A stretch of 64,000 nt of DNA from Ruminococcus flavefaciens FD-1. Lineage in GTDB: Bacteria; Bacillota; Clostridia; Oscillospirales; Ruminococcaceae. This document shows, piece by piece, positions 23,973 to 32,153 of this stretch. Each line of letters starts with the position of its first letter. Within the stretch, counting starts at the first letter, position 1. A program made the translations under genes and the position numbers. The stretch lies in NCBI GenBank assembly GCA_000174895.1, contig ACOK01000117.1, forward strand, positions 62,001-126,000, read 5' to 3'. The notes beneath the pieces are model-generated. The model was not told the origin of the DNA. It searched no databases and saw only the letters and a program-made list of their open reading frames with translations.

Positions 23973-25523
23973 ATGAAACTGAAAAGATTTTTCGGCTCAC
24001 TTACTGCGGCAGCTCTGTTTATTTCATCTGTTCCCGTAATTGGCGGAAATGCTGATAAGGCACTGACCGTTTCGGCAGAAGAATGGTGCTTTGCAGGCGA
24101 GACCTGCGATCCGCTTCATGATACCTCCCGTGACATACAGAAGGAGGGCGTTGGCAATCCGCTGAATTTCGGCGAGAGAAATACTCCTGCTGACGCTTCC
24201 ACAGAGGAGATACGTGCCATCAACCACAAAATGACCGTACAGGAAGTAAAGTACGCTCTCTATAAGGAAATAGACGAGCACTGGGACCTTATCTCCACTC
24301 GTCTCGGACAGCCCGACCGTGAAAAGATGTATGCGCTTTTTCTCGGACTTGGTTCACGAGAGTCAACTCTCGGCGAGGGCAAGATAGGCTCCGACCACGA
24401 AACTGCCTATGAGGACGGCTGGGGTGTGAACTCCGCCCACGCATATGGCACTCTGCAAACAGCTGTTACAGCTTTCAAGGACTGCGACCCTAAGTTCATG
24501 CCCGAGGACAACGTTCCTGAAATGTTCCAGTATTCCTTTACACCGTCAAACTTCTATGACTGCATAATCTCAAATCATATGGGTATCAGAAAGATACTCC
24601 ACTTTGCCGAGATATGCATAAATGAGGAGGGAATGCACGGCTATCAGGTAGTCCGCAACAGCCTCAAGGGATTCAACACAGGCTGGTGTTATATGGCTGA
24701 GGATGACGGCGCTTATGCTACCTATGCGGACGAGATATGCGCAATGGCTCAGTTCTACTATAACGAAGGACACCTCTACGACAACGTGTTCACATGGACA
24801 TCCGCCAACGGAGAAAAGATAAACAAGTACCGCACAGCAAACCGCTGGGACTGGTGGGGCGACACTGAGCCAAGTATGGCTCCCATTGAGGAAAAGCCGC
24901 AGACTACCGAACCTGTCACAACTACAGCGGAGACAACCACATCCACAACTTCCGGGGTCGCATCGACTACTACCGCAGCATCATCGGAAACTACCACATC
25001 TGCCACGACCTATATCCCGACATATAAACTTACAGTTGAAACACCACCTGATACAACTGTATATCTAATCGGCCAAAAGCTTGATCTCACAGGTATGACC
25101 ATGAAGTTTTCAACGGATACAGGCAGCAGTATGTCAACCGATATCATCCTTGAAAGTGAAGCTGTGAATGATAACAACGCATTCCAGCACGAATATATGG
25201 TACATGACTATGGTATAAACGAGGCAGGAGAATATACCTTTATCGTATCAATGATAAGCGATGAATCATATACAACATCATTTACGGTAAAATATGTTTC
25301 TGACATTATCTGCGGTGACGCCAACTGTGACGGTAAAGTCGATATCTCAGACGCTGTACTCATCATGCAGACCCTGTCCAATCCGTCAAAGTACAAACTG
25401 ACGGATCAGGGCAGAGCAAATGCAGACTGCTCCGGCAACGGCGACGGCGTGACCAATGCGGACGCTCTTGCAATACAGAAGTATAAGCTTGAGATAATCA
25501 AGTCACTCCCCGAAACAAAATAA
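23973..25523 (+). CDS. secreted dockerin protein with lysozyme-like domain
   Basis: 516 residues. Signal peptide (about 1-32). Residues about 33-290 form a domain I read as lysozyme/transglycosylase-like: LFLGLGSRESTLGEG with a Glu in the place of a catalytic acid, then GWGVNSAHAYGTLQ and an aromatic-rich stretch. A Thr/Ser-rich linker follows (about 300-350), then a bacterial Ig-like domain (about 350-445; TVYLIGQKLDLTGMTMKFS), then a type I dockerin (about 448-516; CGDANCDGKVDISDAVLIM ... NADALAIQKYKLE). It should dock on a cellulosome scaffoldin. The start is the ATG 6 nt after GAGGTG. Whether it cuts peptidoglycan, chitin or another glycan is unknown. Confidence 0.8.
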   Translation: MKLKRFFGSLTAAALFISSVPVIGGNADKALTVSAEEWCFAGETCDPLHDTSRDIQKEGVGNPLNFGERNTPADASTEEIRAINHKMTVQEVKYALYKEIDEHWDLISTRLGQPDREKMYALFLGLGSRESTLGEGKIGSDHETAYEDGWGVNSAHAYGTLQTAVTAFKDCDPKFMPEDNVPEMFQYSFTPSNFYDCIISNHMGIRKILHFAEICINEEGMHGYQVVRNSLKGFNTGWCYMAEDDGAYATYADEICAMAQFYYNEGHLYDNVFTWTSANGEKINKYRTANRWDWWGDTEPSMAPIEEKPQTTEPVTTTAETTTSTTSGVASTTTAASSETTTSATTYIPTYKLTVETPPDTTVYLIGQKLDLTGMTMKFSTDTGSSMSTDIILESEAVNDNNAFQHEYMVHDYGINEAGEYTFIVSMISDESYTTSFTVKYVSDIICGDANCDGKVDISDAVLIMQTLSNPSKYKLTDQGRANADCSGNGDGVTNADALAIQKYKLEIIKSLPETK

Positions 25524-25536
25524 AAAGCTGATATTG

Positions 25537-25710
25537 AGGCAACACCGCACAAAGCCCGCCTGACGGCTTTGCACTGAATCTGCTTACATATTTTCCGTCA
25601 TCTTGCACAGAAATTCCTTGACATACGTCAGTATGCCTGCGAAATTTCTATACAATCTGACGAAAAATCTGTCGGCGCATATTCAGCACAAGTTTTGTGC
25701 GGTGTTGCCT
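25537..25710. repeat. 174-bp MITE-like element
   Basis: Perfect 17-bp terminal inverted repeats: AGGCAACACCGCACAAA at the left and its complement at the right. Internal secondary hairpins, no coding capacity, no obvious target duplication. A truncated relative lies at 91-125. Confidence 0.75.
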
Positions 25711-25726
25711 TAAATCAAAAAGAAGA

Positions 25727-25953
25727 GGGCGAGCGGAACTCGCCCCTACACATAAAAATTGTAGGGGCGCTTTCCGAGCGCCCTTTTAGTTCGGCAGAAA
25801 AAATTGTTTTGGGACGCCGAGGGCGGCGTCCCCTACAAAATCATTTACGAAGAATAGCCATTTTGTAGGGGCGGAAGCCCTCGTCCGTCCCGATAATACC
25901 GTATAAAATCTGACTTTATCGACAGACTGAGGGCGCACACTGTGCGCCCCTAC
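25727..25953. repeat. array of GTAGGGG-edged hairpin repeats
   Basis: At least five units in about 230 bp: GGGCGAGCGGAACTCGCCC-CTAC, GTAG-GGGCGCTTTCCGAGCGCCC, two GACG-type units (GGGACGCCGAGGGCGGCGTCCC-CTAC and GTAGGGGCGGAAGCC…), and GGGCGCACACTGTGCGCCC-CTAC. Stem sequence differs between units while pairing is kept. Confidence 0.8.
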
Positions 25954-25970
25954 TGATTACTGATAACTTT

Positions 25971-26843
25971 TTACTGTTCAATAACAACTATCCCGTGTGG
26001 GACGGTCTCGCATACCTGAGCGAAATAGCCCTGCTGTTTCAGCTTTTCCGCACAGATACCGGCTTCCTCACGGCTCTCGAAAAGACCGAAAACCGCAGAA
26101 CCGCTTCCCGTCATAACAGCACGGACTGCGCCCTTGTTCAGCATCGTTGATTCGATGGCATCCACTTCTTCAAGCTGTATCGCCTGTTCAAAGAGATTGC
26201 CGAAGTACTTGTAAGCTTCAGCGGGAGCGCTGTTTATTGCGTCCACCAGCTTTGAGGTCTCAGGATGAACAGGTGAGGGGAGAGAGTCGATATTGCCGTA
26301 TGCCTCGGCTGTAGAAACTCCCTCTCTGCCTTTGCCGATGACCAGTATCTTTCCCGAATAATCGGCAATGGGAGTTATCTTCTCGCCGATACCTTCCACA
26401 TAAGCAGTACCGCCTGCCAGCATGAACGGCACATCAGCTCCTATCTTTTCGGGAGCGGATATATTCTTTCCTGTCAGCTTGCTGAGACAGTACAGCACGG
26501 CAGCAGCATCGGCACTTCCTCCGCCCATACCGGCCTGTGAGGGGATGCCTTTTTTTATGTGTATGCGGCAGCCGCCGCTGATACCTGCATTCTCAAAAAA
26601 GCGTTTTGCGGCTTTATATGCGATATTGCGCTCGTCGCAGGGTATCTCGTCGGACTGTGCAAATTCATCGGGAACATCGCAGCTTACGGAAATATCATCC
26701 GCAAGCTCAACGGTAACTTCGTCGTAAAGTCCCACTGACTGAAAAACGCTTTCAAGGGTGTGGTAGCCGTTGTCCAGCTTCCCGGTAACGTCAAGGGCAA
26801 GATTTATCTTAGCCGCAGCCTTTACGGTCATTTTTTCAGCCAT
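25971..26843 (-). CDS. ispE: 4-diphosphocytidyl-2-C-methyl-D-erythritol kinase
   Basis: Phosphorylates CDP-ME in the non-mevalonate isoprenoid pathway. 290 residues of the GHMP kinase family: KINLALDVTGKLDNGYHTLESVFQ at the start, the ATP loop SQAGMGGGSADAA near residue 95, and VMTGSGSAVFGLF near the C-terminus. The start MAEKMTV has GGAGG 9 nt upstream and overlaps the end of the aminotransferase gene by 8 nt, so the two are coupled. A longer in-frame reading upstream overlaps that gene too far to be real. Confidence 0.95.
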   Translation of the reverse strand: MAEKMTVKAAAKINLALDVTGKLDNGYHTLESVFQSVGLYDEVTVELADDISVSCDVPDEFAQSDEIPCDERNIAYKAAKRFFENAGISGGCRIHIKKGIPSQAGMGGGSADAAAVLYCLSKLTGKNISAPEKIGADVPFMLAGGTAYVEGIGEKITPIADYSGKILVIGKGREGVSTAEAYGNIDSLPSPVHPETSKLVDAINSAPAEAYKYFGNLFEQAIQLEEVDAIESTMLNKGAVRAVMTGSGSAVFGLFESREEAGICAEKLKQQGYFAQVCETVPHGIVVIEQ

Positions 26844-28020
26844 TCTTTTCAGCCTCCAGCTTGTTGAGGAATTTCTCGATACGGCTGATAGCTTCCATAA
26901 GGTGCTTGAGGGAGTAAGCGTAGGAGATTCGCATATATCCCTCGCCGCTTTCGCCGAATGCACTTCCGGGAACAGCCGCAACTCTTTCCTCGTAGAGCAG
27001 CCTTTCGCAGAATTCCTCGCTGCTGAGGCCTGTCTTCTTTATGCAGGGGAAGACGTAGAATGCGCCCTCGGGCTCAAAGCAGGAAAGTCCCAGACGGTTG
27101 AATTCGCTGACCAGATAGCGGCGGCGGACGTTGTATTCCTTGACCATTTTCTTTACCTCGTCATCGCAGGAGGTAAGTGCTTCGACAGCCGCATTCTGAC
27201 TTATGTACGGGCTGCACATGATGCCGTACTGATGTATCTTGAATATCTGTGAGATTACAGGCTCGGGAGCAGCAACATAGCCAAGTCTCCAGCCTGTCAT
27301 AGCGTAAGCTTTCGAGAAGCCGTTAACATAGATAGTACGCTCCCTCATGCCTTCCAGTTCGATGATTGAGTAGTGCTTTCTGCCGTAGGTAAGCTCAGAG
27401 TATATCTCGTCTGACAGCACCATGATATTGGTATCACGGAGAAATTCAGCGATAGGTTCTAAGTCCTCCTTAGTCATGATAGCGCCCGTAGGATTATTCG
27501 GGAAGGGGAGAATGAGCAGTTTTGTGCGCTCGGTTATCTTGTCTTTGAAGTCATCAACTGTCAGCTTGAAGTTGTTTTCTATGCGTGTAGGCACAGACAC
27601 AGCAACGCCGCCAGCCAGTTCAACAAGGGGAGCGTAGCACACGAAGCATGGCTCAACTACCAGCACTTCATCGCCGGGGTCTATGAGTCCACGGACAGCC
27701 AGGTCGATAGCCTCCGAGCCGCCGACAGTGACAATGAGTTCCTTGTCGGAGTCGTACTCCACGCCGTGCTTCTTGTTTATCATATCGGTTATGGCTTTTC
27801 GCAGAGGAACGATACCCTTGTTAGGGCCGTAGATGATATGCTTTCTCTCCAGAGTCTGAATAGCAGCTTTGCGGATGACCCACGGAGTATTGAAATCAGG
27901 CTCGCCGACACCGAGGGAAATAACGTCTTCCATAGTTCCTGCGATGTCGAAGAATTTACGTATGCCCGAAGGCTTGATATTTTTTATCTTGTTGGAAAGT
28001 ACCTTATCGTAATCTATCAC
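26836..28020 (-). CDS. PLP-dependent class I/II aminotransferase
   Basis: 394 residues, fold type I. VISLGVGEPDFNTP at the N-terminus, GGSEAIDLAVRGL, NNPTGA, the PLP lysine in NGFSKAYAMTGWRLGY and the carboxylate-binding RISYAYS at the end. It resembles PatA/aspartate-type aminotransferases; the donor and acceptor cannot be named. GTG start 3 nt after the Lrp gene, with AAAGGGGA upstream. Position between an Lrp regulator and ispE suggests local control by amino acids. Confidence 0.9.
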   Translation of the reverse strand: MIDYDKVLSNKIKNIKPSGIRKFFDIAGTMEDVISLGVGEPDFNTPWVIRKAAIQTLERKHIIYGPNKGIVPLRKAITDMINKKHGVEYDSDKELIVTVGGSEAIDLAVRGLIDPGDEVLVVEPCFVCYAPLVELAGGVAVSVPTRIENNFKLTVDDFKDKITERTKLLILPFPNNPTGAIMTKEDLEPIAEFLRDTNIMVLSDEIYSELTYGRKHYSIIELEGMRERTIYVNGFSKAYAMTGWRLGYVAAPEPVISQIFKIHQYGIMCSPYISQNAAVEALTSCDDEVKKMVKEYNVRRRYLVSEFNRLGLSCFEPEGAFYVFPCIKKTGLSSEEFCERLLYEERVAAVPGSAFGESGEGYMRISYAYSLKHLMEAISRIEKFLNKLEAEKNG

Positions 28021-28022
28021 GA

Positions 28023-28502
28023 TCAGCAGAGTCCCCTTTCATCAGGCTCTTCATTGTCGATGAAAATGCCCTTTTCCTTGTATTTTTTCAGAATGAAGTG
28101 AGTGGATGTTGAGAGAATGCCATCGATGGTAGCAAGTCTCTCGGAAACGAAGAATGCCACATCACGCAGGTCGTTGCCTTTTACTTCAACGGCAAGGTCA
28201 TACGCACCCGATGACATAAGGCTGACGCTTTCCACTTCGTCGTACATCATGATAGTCTTGGCGATATCGTCGAAACCGCAGTCACGCTGAGGAGTAACTT
28301 TCAGTTCGATGGTAGCGTAAACGATGGACTTATCGTACTTTTCCTCGTCCACGATAACGCTGTAGCCCTTGATGACACCGCTTTTTTCCAACTTTGCTAT
28401 CTCAGCGGCAGCTTCTTCGGCGGTTATTCCAAGCATCTCTCCCAGTGCCGCATCTGAGATACGGGCGTTCTGCTGTAATATTTTGATGATCTCGTTTTTC
28501 AT
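28023..28502 (-). CDS. Lrp/AsnC-family transcriptional regulator
   Basis: 159 residues. An N-terminal winged helix-turn-helix (KILQQNARISDAALGEMLGI) is followed by a RAM/ACT-like ligand domain (YATIELKVTP, SGAYDLAVEVKG). Family members bind amino acids and control their metabolism. First gene of a probable lrp-aminotransferase-ispE operon, so it likely controls the aminotransferase and perhaps itself. AAAGGATGTTACT precedes the ATG. Confidence 0.92.
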   Translation of the reverse strand: MKNEIIKILQQNARISDAALGEMLGITAEEAAAEIAKLEKSGVIKGYSVIVDEEKYDKSIVYATIELKVTPQRDCGFDDIAKTIMMYDEVESVSLMSSGAYDLAVEVKGNDLRDVAFFVSERLATIDGILSTSTHFILKKYKEKGIFIDNEEPDERGLC

Positions 28503-28520
28503 AGTAACATCCTTTCTGTT

Positions 28521-28657
28521 TTAATTCGTAATTCGTAATTCGTAATGCGGAATTGCGGTGTCCCCTGACGGGGACGGATTTGAATTATTTTGTAGGGGCT
28601 GGCGTCCCCGACAGCCCACACCGCAATTACGAATTCCGAATTACGAATTCCGCATTA
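28521..28657. repeat. inverted-repeat element with TAATTCGTAAT arms enclosing a GTAGGGG unit
   Basis: Left arm of tandem 'taattcg' words ending GGAATTGCGGTGT; right arm ACACCGCAATTACGAATTCCG and onward. The centre holds CCCCTGACGGGG and GTAGGGGCTGGCGTCCCC. It resembles the element at 21-169. It lies between two leftward genes. Confidence 0.65.
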
Positions 28658-29506
28658 TCATAGTTCAATAAAATTCGGTTTCCTGTTAATGTAATAAGCG
28701 ATCCTTGTGAAACCGGCCGCTCGTGCGGTCTCGATGCCGTCAGCTGCGTTAGCGCCGATATCCCCGACAGTGTGGGAATCCGAACCTATTGAGATTATCT
28801 CGCCGCCCATTTCACGGAACAGCTTCACATATTTCAGGTCGGGGAAGGTATCACCGAAGCCCTGACGTATGCCGGAGGTGTTTATCTCCAGTCCCTTGCC
28901 GTTTCCCGCAAGAAGACGGAAGCTTTCGGCTATGATATCGTCGAAGCGGCTGATGTCGATGTCTATCTTCGCCTTGCATTTCAGATAGCGCATGAAGTAG
29001 GTGAGATGAGCGAGAACGTCGAATTTTCCCCATTTACAAAGCTTGTGTATCTCCTCGAAATAGCGCTGTGCCAGATCGTAGATACCGTCAAGAGTGTATT
29101 CACTGTAGTCGATGAAGCAGAAATCCTCGGTCTTGGGCAGCTGATGCATGGAACCCAGAACGAAGTCAAGCCTCGGGTCGCTGACTATCTTTTCGGCGAT
29201 CTCGAAATTATGGGTCGCCTGTCCCATCTCAACGCCGCAGATAAGGTTCAGCTTTCCGCTGTATTTCTGTTTCAGTGCGGTAACGGCGGAAACGGAATTC
29301 TCAAAGTCTCTGCCGAAGTCGAAGTACTGATAGGTAGTTTCATCGGGATAATGTTCCTTTGAGTACCAGCGGTTGCATTCGCAGTGATCGGTTATGGCAT
29401 AGGCGGCAAGTCCGAGTTCTATGGCACGTCCGATGCATTTTTCTATATCAGCTTCCGAATCAACGGAGAACTGAGTATGTGTATGGCAGTCTGTCAGCTT
29501 CATCAT
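28658..29506 (-). CDS. PHP-family phosphatase, histidinol-phosphatase-like
   Basis: 282 residues. PHP metal-binding motifs: DCHTHTQFSVDSEA at the N-terminus, AITDHCE, LVCGVEMG-type LICGVEMGQ, SMHQLP, and the C-terminal GSDSHTVGDIG. HisJ/HisK-type enzymes dephosphorylate histidinol phosphate, but no other his genes are here, so another phosphoester is possible. AGAGGTGTT precedes two consecutive ATG codons (29506 or 29503). Confidence 0.87.
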   Translation of the reverse strand: MMKLTDCHTHTQFSVDSEADIEKCIGRAIELGLAAYAITDHCECNRWYSKEHYPDETTYQYFDFGRDFENSVSAVTALKQKYSGKLNLICGVEMGQATHNFEIAEKIVSDPRLDFVLGSMHQLPKTEDFCFIDYSEYTLDGIYDLAQRYFEEIHKLCKWGKFDVLAHLTYFMRYLKCKAKIDIDISRFDDIIAESFRLLAGNGKGLEINTSGIRQGFGDTFPDLKYVKLFREMGGEIISIGSDSHTVGDIGANAADGIETARAAGFTRIAYYINRKPNFIEL

Positions 29507-29690
29507 AACACCTCTTTCAAAACACGTTGTATTAAATTATTATATCACAGTCCGAGACTTTTTTCCATAGTTTTTTCAAATTTTTTCTGACAGCTTTGTC
29601 TGAGAAACATAAGTTGCTGTAACAATTTTAACCATAGGGAGAATATATGAAGATTTAAGCGGTGTTTATGCCAAAATTGTCCGATATCTA

Positions 29691-29763
29691 TTGACTTTTC
29701 TGCATCTGAATGGTACAATATAATTAAATATAGGCGTAATCAGAACGCAACTGCACTGCGTTC
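29691..29763 (+). promoter_or_regulatory. sigma-A promoter and leader hairpin of GH5 cluster
   Basis: TTGACT (29691-29696), 17-bp spacer, TACAAT (29714-29719). Just downstream GAACGCA-actgcac-TGCGTTC (29743-29763) forms a 7-bp hairpin early in the transcript, which could be an operator or a 5' stabilising stem. Confidence 0.7.
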
Positions 29764-29799
29764 AGAAAATTCAAGCGCCATATGAGAGGGGTAATAAAA

Positions 29800-32034
29800 A
29801 TGAAGAAATTTACAAGATCCGCTCTGGCACTGTTCTCTTCAGCTGCACTTGCTCTTACAGGCACAGCACCTGCATTCAGCACAGCAGTCTTTACAGTTCA
29901 GGCTGCGGATACAAACAACGATGACTGGCTCCACTGCGAAGGAAGCCGCATCTACGACAAGGACGGACATGAGGTATGGCTGACAGGTGCTAACTGGTTC
30001 GGCTTCAACTGCGGTGAGAATGTTCCTCACTACCTCTGGAGCGCAGACGCTGATGACTGCCTTACAGAGATCGCCGATCGAGGCATCAACATTATCCGTT
30101 TTCCTATCTCCACTGAACTCATTGTTTCATGGATGAACGGCACTCCTAACGAGGTCGGAAGCTTCTCATGCAATACCGACCCGTCATTCACGATCAACCC
30201 TGATTTCTGCTCTGAGGACGGCAAAACTCCCAAGGACAGTATGCAGGTATTCGACATAATGATGAAGAAGTGCAAGGAGCACGGTATAAAGGCATTCATC
30301 GACATACACAGTCCCGATGCAAACAATTCAGGTCATAACTACAATCTGTGGTACGGCAAGGCAGGCGTTACGACTGACGTATGGATAGACGCTCTGGTAT
30401 GGCTTGCTGAAAAATACAAGAACGATGATACTCTCCTTGCTTATGACCTTAAAAACGAACCTCACGGTAAAGGTCAGGAAGGCGAGAAGGCAGCTAAGTG
30501 GGACGGCTCAACTGACGAGAACAACTGGGCATACGCTGCTACAAAGTGTGCTGAGGCTATCCTCGACGTAAACCCTAATGCTCTTATCCTCGTTGAAGGC
30601 GTTGAGCAGTCGCTCAAGAGACCCGGAACATCCGACTACTGGGGTATGCCTGATTCTCTCACAGATTCACCTTATATCGGTGCATGGTGGGGCGGCAACT
30701 TCCGTGGCGCAAGGGATTATCCCATAAAGCCAAAGCAGGGCACTTCACAGATAGTATATTCACCTCATGATTACGGCCCGTCAGTTTATGCTCAGACATG
30801 GTTCGACAAGGACTTCACAGAGCAGACACTTCTCGACGACTACTGGTACGACACATGGGCGTATATAAACGCTGAGGACATCGCTCCTGAGCTTATAGGT
30901 GAGTGGGGCGGCCACATGGAGGGCGACAACCTCAAATGGATGACACTTCTCCGTGATTACATGATAAAGCACCACATCAATCACACTTTCTGGTGCCTGA
31001 ATACCAACTCAGGCGATACAGGCGGACTCTGGGACGGTCTCAGCTTCCAGTCAGGCAAGGGCACAACTATCAAGTGGAACGAGCCTAAGTATGAGCTGTT
31101 TGAGGAAGCACTCTGGCAGACAACAAGCGGCAAGTACATCGGTCTTGACCACGAAGTAGCACTCGGTAAGAACGGCGTTTCACTTTCAGAGTTCTACGCT
31201 TCGGGCGAGGGCAGCAACCTTGACGGCGGAAAGGGCTCAACACAGGGCACAACAAAGCCTCCTGTAACAGCAGCTCCGACATCATCCGTTACAACAGGTC
31301 CTACCCAGACAACATCCAGACCGACAACAACTACTACATCAGATTGGGTTACAACTACTACCACATCAGATTGGGTTACAACTACTACCACATCAGATTC
31401 ATCTACATCAATAGCTACAACTACTGTTACAGAGCCGAAGGCCACAACTACAACAGCTCCTGTAACAACATATCCCGTATTCGGTACAGACCATGATTTT
31501 CTTCCATATTCTGTAAAGATCATCACTGAGCCTACAAAGACAAAATATCAGATCGGCGAAAAGCTTGATCTTTCAGGTATAAAGGTAGAATATAACGACT
31601 ACGTGATTGGAGCAGACAGCCTTAAGCTTCTTTCTGAATACAAACCGGGCAGCGGTTATCCTGCGCTTTTTGTAAATGACTATGAATTCGATTCTTCCAA
31701 GGAAGGCGAGTATCGTATATTCATATCTTTCTCTGGCAGACCCGAGTCATATCCAAGTGATGCCTTTACTGTAACTGTAGGCGAAAAGAAAATTGATACT
31801 CCTACAACAGAAGCCAAGTTATGCGGCGACGCTAACAACGACGGTACTGTTGATCTTTCGGATGCAGTACTCATCATGCAGTCAATGTCAAATCCATCAA
31901 AGTATAAGCTCACAGAGCAGGGCAGAGCAAATGCAGACTGCGCAGGCAACGGCGACGGTATCACAAATGCCGATGCACTTGCTATCCAGAAGTATATGCT
32001 CCAGCTCATCCCATCACTTCCCGAGACAAAATAA
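29800..32034 (+). CDS. cellulosomal GH5 endoglucanase-type hydrolase with dockerin (first of three)
   Basis: 744 residues. Signal peptide (about 1-38). GH5 catalytic domain (about 42-465) with the acid/base Glu near residue 220 in DLKNEPHG and the nucleophile Glu near 368 in LIGEWGG; VYSPHDYGPSVYAQ and AWWGGNFRG suggest the GH5_1-like endoglucanase group. Thr-rich linker (about 490-560) contains direct repeats of SDWVTTTTT. An Ig-like domain (about 566-665; TEPTKTKYQIGEKLDLSG) and a type I dockerin (about 674-744) follow. The ATG has GAGAGGGGTAATAAAA upstream, the same leader as the next gene. Attacks beta-1,4-glucan by family knowledge; the true substrate is not proven. Confidence 0.93.
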   Translation: MKKFTRSALALFSSAALALTGTAPAFSTAVFTVQAADTNNDDWLHCEGSRIYDKDGHEVWLTGANWFGFNCGENVPHYLWSADADDCLTEIADRGINIIRFPISTELIVSWMNGTPNEVGSFSCNTDPSFTINPDFCSEDGKTPKDSMQVFDIMMKKCKEHGIKAFIDIHSPDANNSGHNYNLWYGKAGVTTDVWIDALVWLAEKYKNDDTLLAYDLKNEPHGKGQEGEKAAKWDGSTDENNWAYAATKCAEAILDVNPNALILVEGVEQSLKRPGTSDYWGMPDSLTDSPYIGAWWGGNFRGARDYPIKPKQGTSQIVYSPHDYGPSVYAQTWFDKDFTEQTLLDDYWYDTWAYINAEDIAPELIGEWGGHMEGDNLKWMTLLRDYMIKHHINHTFWCLNTNSGDTGGLWDGLSFQSGKGTTIKWNEPKYELFEEALWQTTSGKYIGLDHEVALGKNGVSLSEFYASGEGSNLDGGKGSTQGTTKPPVTAAPTSSVTTGPTQTTSRPTTTTTSDWVTTTTTSDWVTTTTTSDSSTSIATTTVTEPKATTTTAPVTTYPVFGTDHDFLPYSVKIITEPTKTKYQIGEKLDLSGIKVEYNDYVIGADSLKLLSEYKPGSGYPALFVNDYEFDSSKEGEYRIFISFSGRPESYPSDAFTVTVGEKKIDTPTTEAKLCGDANNDGTVDLSDAVLIMQSMSNPSKYKLTEQGRANADCAGNGDGITNADALAIQKYMLQLIPSLPETK

Positions 32035-32089
32035 GGGTACAATACAGGCGGCGCCATTGGTGAATGGTGTTTGCTGAACACAATAAGAG

Positions 32090-32133
32090 ACCTGCCCGTT
32101 ATATGGATCAGCACATCCTTCGGGCAGGTTTTT
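32090..32133 (+). terminator. terminator/attenuator between first and second GH5 genes
   Basis: ACCTGCCCG (32090-32098) pairs with CGGGCAGGT (32121-32129), followed by T5. The next ribosome binding site begins only about 8 nt later, so read-through would be needed for the second gene unless it has its own promoter, which I do not see. Confidence 0.75.
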
Positions 32134-32153
32134 CCTTGAGAGGGGTAATAAAC

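Noticed and set aside
26844-26981. Extended N-terminus of ispE
   Set aside because: Would overlap the aminotransferase gene by about 140 nt; the IspE start MAEKMTV has a GGAGG and normal length.
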